Positions 26,306 through 36,685 of a DNA stretch of 64,000 nucleotides are shown here, piece by piece. This stretch comes from CALDTK01 sp965213735 (GTDB lineage Bacteria > Bacteroidota > Bacteroidia > Chitinophagales > Saprospiraceae): NCBI GenBank assembly GCA_965213735.1, contig CBDCAB010000006.1:496001-560000 (forward strand). The letters run 5' to 3'. The translations under genes were made by a program, and so were the position numbers. Every line of letters begins with the position of its first letter. The first letter of the stretch is position 1. The notes under the pieces are model-generated. The model was not told the DNA's origin, did not search any database, and saw only the letters and a list, made by a program, of their open reading frames with translations.

Positions 26306-26498
26306 AGAGCCTGTTACAATTTCGTTCACTGAACGGGCAGCACCATAATTAGCGCTGCGCGGCGTTGCGATTCTTAATTGATGCACCACATCAATTTTTA
26401 AATCGTACTCCCGAGCGGGGCCCCTCGCCCCCATTCGGTCGTTACTCAGCACAAAATCTGACAGCTTCTGACCTATTTCAGGAACTGTAACAGGCTCT
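26306..26498. mobile_element. MITE-like element, 193 bp
   Basis: Terminal inverted repeats of 18 bp with two mismatches: left 26306-26323 begins AGAGCCTGTTAC, right 26481-26498 ends GTAACAGGCTCT. The interior has no ORF but contains a small hairpin, ATTGATG-CACCA-CATCAAT. Flanking bases read TCA on the left and TTA on the right of the GAGCC ends, compatible with a degraded 3-bp TNA target duplication as in some IS5-group elements. The right end touches the stop codon of the adhesin gene. Confidence 0.65.
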
Positions 26499-29400
26499 TA
26501 GCGGACCACTGTAACGTTGCCTTGTTTGGTAAACTCGTCGCCGTTGAGGCAGTGGCCCGAGAGGTAGTAGACGAACACACCGGGGTTGACGGGATCGCCG
26601 TGGTGAGTTCCGTTCCAATAGATGTCGACATTGCGCGTCTCGTAGATCAACTCGCCCCAGCGGCCGTAGATGCGCAATAGCGAGAGATCGGATACGCCTT
26701 CGTAGCGGATTTCGAGCTCGTCGTTGTACCCGTCGCCATTGGGGGTGACGATATTGGGTACGAAGACGTTGCCAGTGGTGCAGTCATCTTCCACGAGTAG
26801 TGTCAGCCGCTCACGGTCGTGGCAGCCGCGGTCGGTGCGGGCCTCCACCTCATAGTCTGTGGTGAGCAGCGGCATCACATCCACTTCAGCGCATCCTTCG
26901 CAGAGAATGTCGCCACCTTCACGCCACGTCATGGTTGCGGTAGGGTTATCTGCCACGGCTACCAAGGTTGTTTGCTCGCCAAGCCGGAGAAGAGTGTTGC
27001 CTATGATGCTCACATTTACAGGATCGTCGATGGTCACCGTGGCAGTAGTTGTGATGGTATCGCCATGGCAGTCGACAGCGTGTGCAGTGTAGCGCGTGGT
27101 GGCTTCAGCACGAACGGTGGGGGAGGGGCAGCTGCTACAGCTCAAGCCTTCAGCAGGTGTCCACCAGACATGGCCGTTGTAACCTCGCATGACGAGTTTT
27201 GCGGAAGCGCCATAACACATCCTCACATCATCCACGGCCATGCGAATCGGAGGAATCACCGTTGCATGCAGCTCAATGGTTGAATCGCAGCCGTAGCGAG
27301 AGGTATACGACACTTTGTAGATACCAGCAGAATTAATGCTTTGGTCGCCGAATATATAGCTGTCACCAAAACAGAGCTCTACTTCACGCTGGTCGAGATA
27401 GTTATCACGGACGCGCAGATGCGTAATTACCACAGAATCGCAGCCATTGGCGGCGGAGAAAGTGTCCACATAGCTAGCGCTGCTGTATTGCCACGCGCCA
27501 GCGAGCCACATGCTATCTCCGCTACAGATGTTATGTTCTAATTGCGTAGTTTTCGCTTCACGATAACTTACCCGCAGGCCAACAATTGAATCGCAGCCAC
27601 GGACACCCATAAGCGTGTCATGATAGAGCCCAGGATTAGCAACCATATAATTGCCATATACCATTCGCTCACCAAAGCACAACAAGGTATCTATTTCTTG
27701 GTAACTCTCAGGGATGACTTCTAGATTTAGTACAACAGTCGAGTCGCAACCATCATGTGTCTGAAGTGTAACTTCATATGTTCCTTGTTGATCAAAAGTT
27801 TGTTGGCCAACAACATAGCTGCTACCTGCGCAAATAGCGGTATCAATTATTGTCTCTGCAGTATCCCTCACCTCTAGCCACAGCACCACAATCGAGTCAC
27901 AGCCAAAAGCAGTTTGCAAGTCGAGGATATGTTCTCCGGCAGTATGAAAAGGTATCCCATCTAGCGTGAGGGTATCCCCCATACAGATACTTTGCTCTAG
28001 AGTATCACGCTTATTTGGTAGCACGGTTAAAAACACGGTATAGATCGAATCGCAGCCGCTGGCACTAGTGCTCGTGTCGCGATAAATGCCTGCTTGCGTA
28101 TAGTCTCTCCCACCGGCCACGAACGTTTCACCCGCACAGATAGCACCTGTAGTGTCTGCACGCGCTTGCTCACGGACCACGAGATTCACGTAGATGATGC
28201 TGTCGCAGCCAAAGGCATCACGCACAGCGATCGTGTCTCTCCCTGTGCTGCTAAGGACGGCTGGGCCAACCTGTATGCTTTCGCCAAAACACAGGGTGGT
28301 GTCGAGGTAGGTCTGCTGGAGTGGTTGAACCGCCAGGTGGAGCGTCACGAGCGAGTCGCAACCAAAGCGACTTTGACCTAGCCGTTGGTAAGTTCCCGCA
28401 GTTGAAATTAGCGTATCCAATAAGTTGTAGCTTGCACCTTCACATATAGTCGTATCAACCGTCACCTCAAAAACAGGTCGATATATGAGCGTCACGTATA
28501 TCGTAGAGTCGCACCCGTCGGCAGTATAAAATTGCATAGGCCAGCGCCCAGCCGTGCTGAAGCTGTAGCCATTATTCGTATAAATCTCACCCGTACATAA
28601 TTCTTCGCGTATTTCGACATCATAAGTCGGCGACATCGTGACATTAGCTACTACGTTCGAGTCACAGCCATACTGATTCACAAAACTCTGGCGGTAGCTA
28701 CCAGCAGTGCGGATGAGTTGGGATCCGAAATGATAGACTTCGCCAAAACAGAGCCGCACATTAATCTGCTGAGCGCTGGTGTCCGAATAACTGAGTTGAA
28801 TAGCAATCGTAGAATCGCAACCCACACTCGAGTTGATGGTGCGCACATAGGTCCCACTCGAGCTAAATGTTTCGCCTGCAGCGTGCAAAACCTCTCCGAC
28901 ACAAAGTATCGTATCGAGCCTGGTGCGGGCAGTGTCAGCATCGTTGAGCAGGAGTACACGTGTCGAATCACAGCCTTCGCGGGAGGTGAAAGGAGCGCTA
29001 TACGTTCCTGCACTGGTGTAAGTAGAACCTTCAAAAGTCACGCTACTGCCTTCACAGATAAAGCGGCGAGTAGTATCGCGCAAATCTGGCAATACTAGCA
29101 AATTTAGCAGCACCGCCGTATCACATCCGTAACTGGTCACCAATGTATCGCGGTAGCGGCCACTGCTTATGTACGTTTGGCCAAAGACAGTGATGCTTTC
29201 GCCAAAACACAGCACAGTATCCAGCGTATAATCCACGAATGGATACACACTAAGCTGGAGAGTTGCAATGCTGTCGCAGCCAAACTGGTTTTGCAGGCTA
29301 TCTGTGCGGGTAATGTTTTGCGTAAGCGTATCACCTAAATAGAATAACGTGTCGCCTCGGCAAAGATCTATGTTGATGGCGGTGGCTGCAGGCTCGCGAA

Positions 29401-32400
29401 CTGTGAGTGGCATACCTGCAGAAGTTGATGAACAGGCTGCATCTGCTAAATCTGCAACATTATCAGCAACTATGACTCGATAGTATCCGCTGTTATTTGT
29501 CCTAGCGTTGAGGATACTTAATGTTGCCGAATCAACGGGTTGATTAAGATCAGTCCATTGGCTGCTGTCCACGCTGTACTGCCACTGGTAGACGGGGGTG
29601 TTGTAGCCGCTATCTACCGCACTACGAAGGATGATGTTTTCGCCGACACAGCTAGCTTCAGCTGTCGCCAAAACAGGAATAGCCGGCTCGCATCCATCAA
29701 TAGTTATCGTCTGCGTAAATTCGGACAAATTGCCACACCAGTCACTCACTGTATATTCTCTGATAATCCACCGCCGCGCTGGGCAAACTTGCTGCGAATC
29801 ACGCACCACTAGCGCAATTGGGTTGAGCCCGCTACACGCATCTGCTACCGTTGGATCGAAGGGAGGCGGAATGGCTTCATCGCACTGCAAGAGCGTATCG
29901 CGCGGCCCATTCACCCAGTAAGGCGGTACCACATCCTGGAAATAATAGAGCTGCGTGTACTGTGCCACACGGCCGCAATTGTCTGTGGCTGTATAGGTGC
30001 GGTAGAGGAAGCGCTCTGCATTGCAATTGCCACCTGCTGCGATAGAATCTGTAAACGTCAAGCTTAGATCGCAGGACTCCAGCACATTTGGCTCGATGAC
30101 CACTTGACTGTCGAGGCAGCTGCTGTAAATCGTGTCAGCGAGCGGCACAAACTGAGGTCCGACGCTATCAACAAGTTGTATCACCTGTTCGGTGCTGGTA
30201 ACACGCCCACAGTCATCAGTAGCCACCCAGCGGCGGAAGATTGTGCTCACAATCGGGCAGCTCCCAGTGACGACGCTATCGACACTATATACAGCTACCG
30301 GGTTGGTGCAGTCGTCGACAAATACAGGATTAACTGCCGGGAGTGGTTCCCCACAATTAATAGTCGTATCCCTTGGTGCATTAAGAATGACGGGAGCATC
30401 GAGATCGATAAAAAGAACGCGCTGCGTAGCTGTTGTCACCTGGCCGCAGGCATCGGTGGCCGTCCATATCCTCAGCACGTGGTGAATGGTATCACAAACG
30501 CTTGCGATGACGGTACTGTCGACGCTGAGGCTAGGATTGGGATCACAGTCATCGCTTACAGTCACGATGGGAAAGCCGTACGAGGCTGTACAGGACACAA
30601 CTTCATCGGGAGGTACGCCACTAATTACAGGTCCGCTCGTATCGCGAAGCTCTATACGCTGTATGGAAATACTGGTATTGCCGCAGCGGTCTGATGCCTC
30701 CCAGCGGCGCACAATGGTGCGGTTGTAGATGCAGGTAGAGTCGAGGGTTTCTTGGCTAAATGTTGTTTGGTAGGTATTGTCGCAATTCTCTTCCCAGGTG
30801 ATGGTGGGAATGGGCGGAATACCTTCACAGGCTGACACAATGGTATCGCTGGGAATGTTGAGTGCTTGTGGTGCAGTCGTGTCCTGCACGCGGATAGTCT
30901 GGGTAGCTATGGTTGAGTCACCACAGTCATCCCAAACCGTCCAATTACGATAGAGAATAAATGCGTAGTCGCAGGTGCCATTATCGATGACTTCTTCGCT
31001 TTGAAAAGTCACGTTCATATTGCACTCATCGCTCATGCTCGGAGTGTCGAGCGGTGGGATGCTGTTGCAGTTGACGGTAGTGTCGAGGTAAGGGAATGTC
31101 AGCGTGGGTGGCTCTGCACAGATGTAGTAGCGCAAGCACACGGTTTGGAAGAGTCCTTGGTCGTTTTGCAGCGTGACAAACACCTCATCTTCTCCTTGAA
31201 ACTGGTCTGGTGAGGTATAGGTAAAGCAGGTATTAGAATCTATTGTTACCGTTCCGGCACCGTTGCGTATGGCTGCGATGGAGTGTGAAGTGGCGCAGGA
31301 GGATACGTCGACGCAGTGGCTCACGGTTTGATTGCCGCAGAGCGTATCGATGAGGTAGCCGGTGGTAATAATGTTGGTACCGGGTCGATAAACCGACATA
31401 CGATCTTTAAAGGCGGTGAGGTAGCCGTGGGTGCCGGTTTCGCCATCTATACCGACCAGCATGCCGGCGGTAAAGAAGTTATCGCTGCTGATGACGTTGT
31501 TATCGAGCAGGCAGCTGTTGTTGAAGGTAACCACGGATAAGTCAGGCCGGGCTGCTACTTGTACAGCGCTTGCACAGGTGGAGTAAGGTTGCCCGTTGAT
31601 TTGTAAGCTGGCCAGCCCCGCATTGGGTAGGATAGTGTAGACGCTATTATCGACGAGGCTACTGGTAGTGGTACTGGCAAACTTTGGAAACTCGATGAGT
31701 GTATCGCCTTTGCACTCACCCACTGGAGCGGCAATAGCCATTCCCACCTCATTATTACCCGAGATGCCACTCACGTGATACATGTAGAAAGGCTTGTTGG
31801 CGAGAAAGTGGAAGGGCTGATATGCACGGCCATCCAACCAGTATTGGGTGCTTTCGCCGGCGTTGAGCACCAGTGGATTGGCGGTGTCACCGTCTACGAC
31901 CACACGAGTATTATTCTTGTTGGCCACCAGCACGGCATACTGCTGCATAGCGTTGCCTTTGCCCCGCACCAGCACGTATTCATTACCTGTGAGGCAATTG
32001 GGCACGAGTTGATCTATGCCTCCGTCCATGCCGGGGGCGACGTTTCCGGAGTAGGTTCCATTGACGTAGTCGCAGGCCTTGGTATGCTGCGAGCCGCTCG
32101 TGACGACGATGGGTTTGGTAGCTGTGATGAGCGATCCTGATACGGTGGTGTTTTCCTGATCGTCCCGTATCATGTAGCTCTGGCCACGGTTGAGCGTGCG
32201 GACCACAGTTCCGTTGAGCCCGTTGAGGCCTGGGAAGGTCATTTCTATGGTTACTTCAGTATTATCCTCGGTAGCCATCACGCTAATGAAGTGGCCTTCC
32301 TGGTAAGTCATGTTGTTGCGCCCGCAGGTATTGGTCTGGCTTCCTGCTCGAAAGACGCGGCCCATCGCCTGCGGACCTTTAATAGTGACTAGTACTTTGT

Positions 32401-33868
32401 TGTAAAAGGCATCGATGCGATAAATAGGTTGTATAAGTTGATCAGAAGTAATGATCCAACCTTTATTTGATTCTATTTGATCATGATTTGGCGTTTGCAG
32501 CTCGTCTATAGTTAGCGGAATGATGGTAGGAGTACCCTTAAATACTTGAAATGTCTGATTAAAGGTTGTACCGTCAGCCGTGGCAATATGTACGTTAGCA
32601 ACGGTGGCTAATGTGGTTATGACAAGCTCAGAGGGCTGATTGTAGAGGCCGCGATTGGGTTGCAGCACTGGCGGCACGAAGTAGAGCTTGGTTGAGTCGC
32701 ACTCGCTTTGCACTCCGGAGAAGCAATTGCACTGCGGGTCGTAGTCATCGACAAGCCCATCATCATCATCGTCGATACCGTTGAAGCAACACTCGCACTT
32801 CATGGTGATTTGCTGACTCGCAGAAGCCGAATTACCACATTCATCTAGTGCGGTCCATGTACGTGTGATGACATAGGTGACGTCCGTGCAGGTACCATCT
32901 GCAGTTTGGGTACTTGTTTGGACGTACTGAATTCCAGGATAGGTATCACAATTGTCGCTGGCGGTGATGTCAGCATATAGGATAGGCTCTGGTGGGAGTG
33001 CTTCACAATAGATAATCGTATCGGCAGGGATGCCCGCAAGGACAGGTGCTGAGCTGTCGTGGAAGCTAAAGCTCTGTTGGGCAGTTGCACTATTGCCACA
33101 GTCATCGGTGGCTGTCCAAGTACGGATTACAATTGCGCAGGTATCGCCCCCGCGGTTGTGGAGGGTATCTACGTAAAGGGTCAGTGTTGGTGGCGCTCCA
33201 TTATCGCTTGCATTCACATTGGGCGCTGCTGGTAGTGGGTCGCCACAGTTGAGTCTTGCTCCTGGAGTTACCCCATGAATGGTCGGATATATATCATCAG
33301 TGACGCTGAGGACATAGGTGGCATTTCGCATATTGCCACAGGCATCCGCGCCGCTAAATTGATAGATGAGTGAGTAGCCGCCGCATGGGCCAGGAACGGA
33401 GTCGCGTACGGTGGTAAGCGTAGCGGCTGCATCACAAAAGTCGATTGCTCGTGGAGCGGGTGGGGGAGGTTCATTCCCTGGAGTTACCGTCGCATTAGGT
33501 GGTACACCTGCTAAAATAGGGGCTTGGGTATCTGAGACATTAACCAGTTGCGTATGTCGGGCCACGTCACCACAGGCATCAGTAGCCGTCCAGGTGCGGG
33601 TAAGGGTGTAGGTGTATAAGCAGCTTCCATCTTGCCGGGTTTCAACTACGGAGACGTCAACAACGCCTGGGCAAGTGGAAGTAGCGGTGAGTGTGGCTAT
33701 GGGTGGCACGTACTGACACAGTGCATTGACATCCGCAGGTGGAGTGAGGATTATCACCTGGGCCTGAGTGGAGGCAAGCACAAATCCACTTATCATGCAC
33801 AGACTTATCCAGCGAAGGGCTACTCGACTGAACTTGTAGGTGTTGTGGAGAAGCATAGGCATGCGCAC
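26498..33868 (-). CDS. Giant secreted multidomain adhesin-like protein, type IX (type B) cargo
   Basis: Encodes 2456 residues. Signal peptide SGFVLASTQAQ, then about four HYR/PKD-like modules (residues about 45-355, each with DTxxP and paired Cys). An IgGFc-binding-type domain follows (about 395-800), a second HYR series (about 900-1480), an Ig-like module, and 14 repeats each ending GCDS or GCDT (about 1590-2170). PKD-like segments come next, then a gliding-motility C-terminal domain (LLRIYGRWGELIYE...GNVTVVR). It is exported by type IX secretion and probably surface-bound. PorP/SprF partner downstream. Two GTTTTGGCGAAAGC 14-mers encode CFGES here. Two N-terminal Met codons are close (MRMPML); the first was used. 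Confidence 0.88.
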   Translation of the reverse strand: MRMPMLLHNTYKFSRVALRWISLCMISGFVLASTQAQVIILTPPADVNALCQYVPPIATLTATSTCPGVVDVSVVETRQDGSCLYTYTLTRTWTATDACGDVARHTQLVNVSDTQAPILAGVPPNATVTPGNEPPPPAPRAIDFCDAAATLTTVRDSVPGPCGGYSLIYQFSGADACGNMRNATYVLSVTDDIYPTIHGVTPGARLNCGDPLPAAPNVNASDNGAPPTLTLYVDTLHNRGGDTCAIVIRTWTATDDCGNSATAQQSFSFHDSSAPVLAGIPADTIIYCEALPPEPILYADITASDNCDTYPGIQYVQTSTQTADGTCTDVTYVITRTWTALDECGNSASASQQITMKCECCFNGIDDDDDGLVDDYDPQCNCFSGVQSECDSTKLYFVPPVLQPNRGLYNQPSELVITTLATVANVHIATADGTTFNQTFQVFKGTPTIIPLTIDELQTPNHDQIESNKGWIITSDQLIQPIYRIDAFYNKVLVTIKGPQAMGRVFRAGSQTNTCGRNNMTYQEGHFISVMATEDNTEVTIEMTFPGLNGLNGTVVRTLNRGQSYMIRDDQENTTVSGSLITATKPIVVTSGSQHTKACDYVNGTYSGNVAPGMDGGIDQLVPNCLTGNEYVLVRGKGNAMQQYAVLVANKNNTRVVVDGDTANPLVLNAGESTQYWLDGRAYQPFHFLANKPFYMYHVSGISGNNEVGMAIAAPVGECKGDTLIEFPKFASTTTSSLVDNSVYTILPNAGLASLQINGQPYSTCASAVQVAARPDLSVVTFNNSCLLDNNVISSDNFFTAGMLVGIDGETGTHGYLTAFKDRMSVYRPGTNIITTGYLIDTLCGNQTVSHCVDVSSCATSHSIAAIRNGAGTVTIDSNTCFTYTSPDQFQGEDEVFVTLQNDQGLFQTVCLRYYICAEPPTLTFPYLDTTVNCNSIPPLDTPSMSDECNMNVTFQSEEVIDNGTCDYAFILYRNWTVWDDCGDSTIATQTIRVQDTTAPQALNIPSDTIVSACEGIPPIPTITWEENCDNTYQTTFSQETLDSTCIYNRTIVRRWEASDRCGNTSISIQRIELRDTSGPVISGVPPDEVVSCTASYGFPIVTVSDDCDPNPSLSVDSTVIASVCDTIHHVLRIWTATDACGQVTTATQRVLFIDLDAPVILNAPRDTTINCGEPLPAVNPVFVDDCTNPVAVYSVDSVVTGSCPIVSTIFRRWVATDDCGRVTSTEQVIQLVDSVGPQFVPLADTIYSSCLDSQVVIEPNVLESCDLSLTFTDSIAAGGNCNAERFLYRTYTATDNCGRVAQYTQLYYFQDVVPPYWVNGPRDTLLQCDEAIPPPFDPTVADACSGLNPIALVVRDSQQVCPARRWIIREYTVSDWCGNLSEFTQTITIDGCEPAIPVLATAEASCVGENIILRSAVDSGYNTPVYQWQYSVDSSQWTDLNQPVDSATLSILNARTNNSGYYRVIVADNVADLADAACSSTSAGMPLTVREPAATAINIDLCRGDTLFYLGDTLTQNITRTDSLQNQFGCDSIATLQLSVYPFVDYTLDTVLCFGESITVFGQTYISSGRYRDTLVTSYGCDTAVLLNLLVLPDLRDTTRRFICEGSSVTFEGSTYTSAGTYSAPFTSREGCDSTRVLLLNDADTARTRLDTILCVGEVLHAAGETFSSSGTYVRTINSSVGCDSTIAIQLSYSDTSAQQINVRLCFGEVYHFGSQLIRTAGSYRQSFVNQYGCDSNVVANVTMSPTYDVEIREELCTGEIYTNNGYSFSTAGRWPMQFYTADGCDSTIYVTLIYRPVFEVTVDTTICEGASYNLLDTLISTAGTYQRLGQSRFGCDSLVTLHLAVQPLQQTYLDTTLCFGESIQVGPAVLSSTGRDTIAVRDAFGCDSIIYVNLVVREQARADTTGAICAGETFVAGGRDYTQAGIYRDTSTSASGCDSIYTVFLTVLPNKRDTLEQSICMGDTLTLDGIPFHTAGEHILDLQTAFGCDSIVVLWLEVRDTAETIIDTAICAGSSYVVGQQTFDQQGTYEVTLQTHDGCDSTVVLNLEVIPESYQEIDTLLCFGERMVYGNYMVANPGLYHDTLMGVRGCDSIVGLRVSYREAKTTQLEHNICSGDSMWLAGAWQYSSASYVDTFSAANGCDSVVITHLRVRDNYLDQREVELCFGDSYIFGDQSINSAGIYKVSYTSRYGCDSTIELHATVIPPIRMAVDDVRMCYGASAKLVMRGYNGHVWWTPAEGLSCSSCPSPTVRAEATTRYTAHAVDCHGDTITTTATVTIDDPVNVSIIGNTLLRLGEQTTLVAVADNPTATMTWREGGDILCEGCAEVDVMPLLTTDYEVEARTDRGCHDRERLTLLVEDDCTTGNVFVPNIVTPNGDGYNDELEIRYEGVSDLSLLRIYGRWGELIYETRNVDIYWNGTHHGDPVNPGVFVYYLSGHCLNGDEFTKQGNVTVVR

Positions 33869-34125
33869 TGCACCTAAGGAGTAGCAACTTTTAGACCGTT
33901 TAGGGTAGAGCCCGAGACATTTCTATAAAGTCCATGACACGGGCTGCGAGAGGCGGAAAAGCCCAGTCTCACTACCATTTAGTAGGTAGGCACTACTGCT
34001 CGACCTATTCGAAGCGACGTGTGTAGCTACATTGTTACAGGTACAGAAGCAGCGTATTTATTTTCGAAGAGAAGTGAGTTGCACCACCGAGCTGCCACTG
34101 CTACATTTGCGCCTGCTTATTAGCG

Positions 34126-34201
<76 letters not shown>

Positions 34202-34212
34202 ACACCTACACT

Positions 34213-34238
34213 GGAGCCCCAGCACTTGCTGGGGCTCT
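34213..34238 (+). terminator. Hairpin after tRNA-Ala
   Basis: GAGCCCCAGCA (34214-34224) pairs with TGCTGGGGCTC around a CTT loop. There is no T run, so termination is less certain. A second hairpin with a TTCG loop (GCCAAAACTCTC against GGGGAGTTTGGC, about 34261-34290) follows, just ahead of the integrase. Confidence 0.55.
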
Positions 34239-34302
34239 AAGGCATACGCGCTGAAACTCTGCCAAAACTCTCTTCGGGGAGTTTGGCGGCATTCCTTCAG
34301 CC

Positions 34303-35433
34303 ATGTCAATAAAATTTTTTTCGCTTCCACGTGTCAAGGGCGCCACTCTCTCCGAGACGTGGTACATCGAATGGGATCAATGGCACCCTATCGAGCAGCG
34401 CACCAAGCGTATCCGCAAGAGCTTTAACCTCAATCGGATTAAGTCACTCGCCGATCGGCAGCAGATGGCGAAGCATTGGCTACGTGAGGTGCGTGACAAA
34501 GTGCCCGCTGGATATCCTTGGGAGGATCTTCAAGCTGTGGAGGCAACTGGTGAGGAGACTATTCGTCAGGCTTATGCCGATGTCCTCGAGATCCGATGCG
34601 TAGGTGCTCGTTTCGATACAATTAAGACCTACAAATCAGTGGTTAAGGGCTTCATGGCTTGGCTCAAGATGCATCAACTCGATGAACGCGCAATAGGTAG
34701 CTTGTCGAAAGGTATTTGCCAGCGCTACCTTGACAGCATAATCAAGCGCGGCTTAAGTGCAACAAGTTATAACAACAACTTAAGAGTGTTGAAAGGCTTT
34801 GCCTCAGCGCTAGTTGAGCGTGAAGTCTGCGCTGCTAATCCATGGAAGTCGCTCAAGTATAAGCCAAAGGTGCCGGGAGAGCGTAACCGATTTAGCGCAT
34901 CAGAAATGCGTGATCTAATCGCTTGGATGAGCGAGCACGACCGTGATTTGCTAGCCTACATTATGCTAATGCTCTACAGTGGCCTCCGGATCACCGAGCT
35001 GCGACGAATTCGCATTGGAGAATTAGACTTAAAGACTGGCCTCGCGACCATTGACAAAGCAGTGGCTAAAAAGAACAAGAAGCGACAGTCAACTATTCCA
35101 TCAAAGCTCCTTCCGTTTTTGAATTCTCGCGTCACCGGCTTTGGCAAGATAAATTTCATGTTTGGGCAAGCCCTAAAACCAGGTCCAGAACCGGTATCTC
35201 ATACATTAGCATATAGACGCCACTGCAAAGCGATGAAAGAAGCACATGTGCAGGGCAAAGGTCTGACGCTGAATAGCTGGCGGCATACAGCTGCTTCAAT
35301 ATTTATCGAGCAATTTGATCAGACCGTAGCGCAGCGGCAGATGGGGCATGCCTCACCAGATACGACCAGAATCTACGCAAAACCAAGCCCATTCATCGGC
35401 AGAGTGTCGAGAATGGATGTGGAGGGCCTTTAA
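34303..35433 (+). CDS. Phage tyrosine integrase
   Basis: Encodes 376 residues. An N-terminal arm-binding part is followed by a SAM-like core-binding region (TIKTYKSVVKGFMAWLKMHQ) and the catalytic domain. Catalytic pieces visible are SGLRITEL (first Arg), NSWRHTAAS (His/Arg box), QMGHASPDTT and Tyr358 in RIYAK. It would integrate the phage at the adjacent tRNA-Ala gene. It is the only plus-strand gene at this end and runs convergent to the structural operon. Confidence 0.93.
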   Translation: MSIKFFSLPRVKGATLSETWYIEWDQWHPIEQRTKRIRKSFNLNRIKSLADRQQMAKHWLREVRDKVPAGYPWEDLQAVEATGEETIRQAYADVLEIRCVGARFDTIKTYKSVVKGFMAWLKMHQLDERAIGSLSKGICQRYLDSIIKRGLSATSYNNNLRVLKGFASALVEREVCAANPWKSLKYKPKVPGERNRFSASEMRDLIAWMSEHDRDLLAYIMLMLYSGLRITELRRIRIGELDLKTGLATIDKAVAKKNKKRQSTIPSKLLPFLNSRVTGFGKINFMFGQALKPGPEPVSHTLAYRRHCKAMKEAHVQGKGLTLNSWRHTAASIFIEQFDQTVAQRQMGHASPDTTRIYAKPSPFIGRVSRMDVEGL

Positions 35434-35440
35434 TCGAGAG

Positions 35441-36442
35441 CTAAAGAAAAACAGCCCCTCCACTCGTAAGAATATTCCTCGATGTCTGCTCAGCATAGCT
35501 AGGACTTGCCAAAAATTCAGGCAGTTCTTCCTTATGCTTCAATAAAAATGAAGTGAGGTCGGCGCGAGCTTTCTTCGCCGTACGCTCAGCGTCACTACGT
35601 AGCCCTACTACAGCCTCTTTGCCGGATGTGCTTACGATGTTAGTTCGTTGATCATAGCCATCTAACTGGCTGATAGTTTTGAAGCCATCGCCCTCGATCA
35701 CCATCATAAGGTTTGGCACAGCCATGTAAATGGCGTAAGCTGCAAGCATCCTTTCGATGCGTCGGGTGACTTCTGAGATTAAACTCGTGGCAGGTTCGTT
35801 TTGGCGCAAGCGAATTTCTAACGTGTCCCCCAGCACAGGCATTAGGAAGCGATCGATGGCTTTTTCGATATATGGCACGAGCGCAATGTAGGTGCGCCGG
35901 CTGCCCATAAGGCTGTGATATCGCTCGAACGCTTCCAAAGTGCTAAGCCAATTTGGACGATGACGCTGGTAGTGCTTAGAGTTCTTCCATGCTTCTACCT
36001 CTGGCGTATTAATCTCGCTCAGCTGTGCGAGAGCTACATCAAGAAATGAATCAGCCTGCTGGGTCGCATCCCAGAGCGTGTTTTTATAGCTCCATTGATT
36101 GGTGTTTTGAAACTTTTCGCTCACGTTCTGGCCGACACCAGCTTCGCCGATTACTGTGAGAAGCTTAGGCAAAGCTATTGCAACGCTATAGTGCGCCAGC
36201 GCATCTCGTAGCTGCTCAATCACATCGTCGTAAGTATTGTCGCCGCTCGCGATTATCACATTGTAGAGTGTTCTGCCGAGATACGGCATCAGCTTCTTTT
36301 GTGTCGCCTGCCTCACGAACGGTTTGAAGACCTGCCACGAAGTGTTAGCATTGAGCGTGGGGTAATGATCAACAATATTGGTGTCGATAATTGTCGGGTC
36401 TTGTGGAGCTGGCTGAGCTGTAACCGCGAAGAGTAGGTCCAT
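35441..36442 (-). CDS. DUF6712-like phage protein
   Basis: Encodes 333 residues, soluble, helix-rich. The opening with DTNIVDHYPTLNANTSWQVF and the following RQATQKKLMPYLGRTLYN resemble proteins of Bacteroidota phages in which an N-terminal helical domain is repeated (DUF6712). A second similar block starts at FERYHSLMGSRRTYIALVPY. These occur in head/neck clusters and probably are structural or connector proteins; the role is inferred. It is the last gene of the minus-strand operon, 240 bp from the terminase. Confidence 0.5.
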   Translation of the reverse strand: MDLLFAVTAQPAPQDPTIIDTNIVDHYPTLNANTSWQVFKPFVRQATQKKLMPYLGRTLYNVIIASGDNTYDDVIEQLRDALAHYSVAIALPKLLTVIGEAGVGQNVSEKFQNTNQWSYKNTLWDATQQADSFLDVALAQLSEINTPEVEAWKNSKHYQRHRPNWLSTLEAFERYHSLMGSRRTYIALVPYIEKAIDRFLMPVLGDTLEIRLRQNEPATSLISEVTRRIERMLAAYAIYMAVPNLMMVIEGDGFKTISQLDGYDQRTNIVSTSGKEAVVGLRSDAERTAKKARADLTSFLLKHKEELPEFLASPSYAEQTSRNILTSGGAVFL

Positions 36443-36685
36443 ATCTCAAAAATGTAGGGGCGCAGGCCTTCAAAGTAGGACTATCATGAGAGTAGCCGCA
36501 CATTTTAGCAAAAGCCGCACCAGCAGGGCATAGTTGCGGGTCGAGGTCGATCCTATAGAGGCGCCTTTGCATGGGCTTGTATCCCTCGGTGCGCAATACC
36601 CGCGTGACTTGCGCAAGTGAGGGGTGCAGGCATGTTATATGCAGAGATTTCGCATGTGTCGAGGTGCGCCGGCGGTAGTGAGACC

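Noticed and set aside
28094..33611. Several plus-strand open frames opposite the giant adhesin
   Set aside because: All are shadows of a Cys- and Thr-rich coding strand and have no recognisable features.
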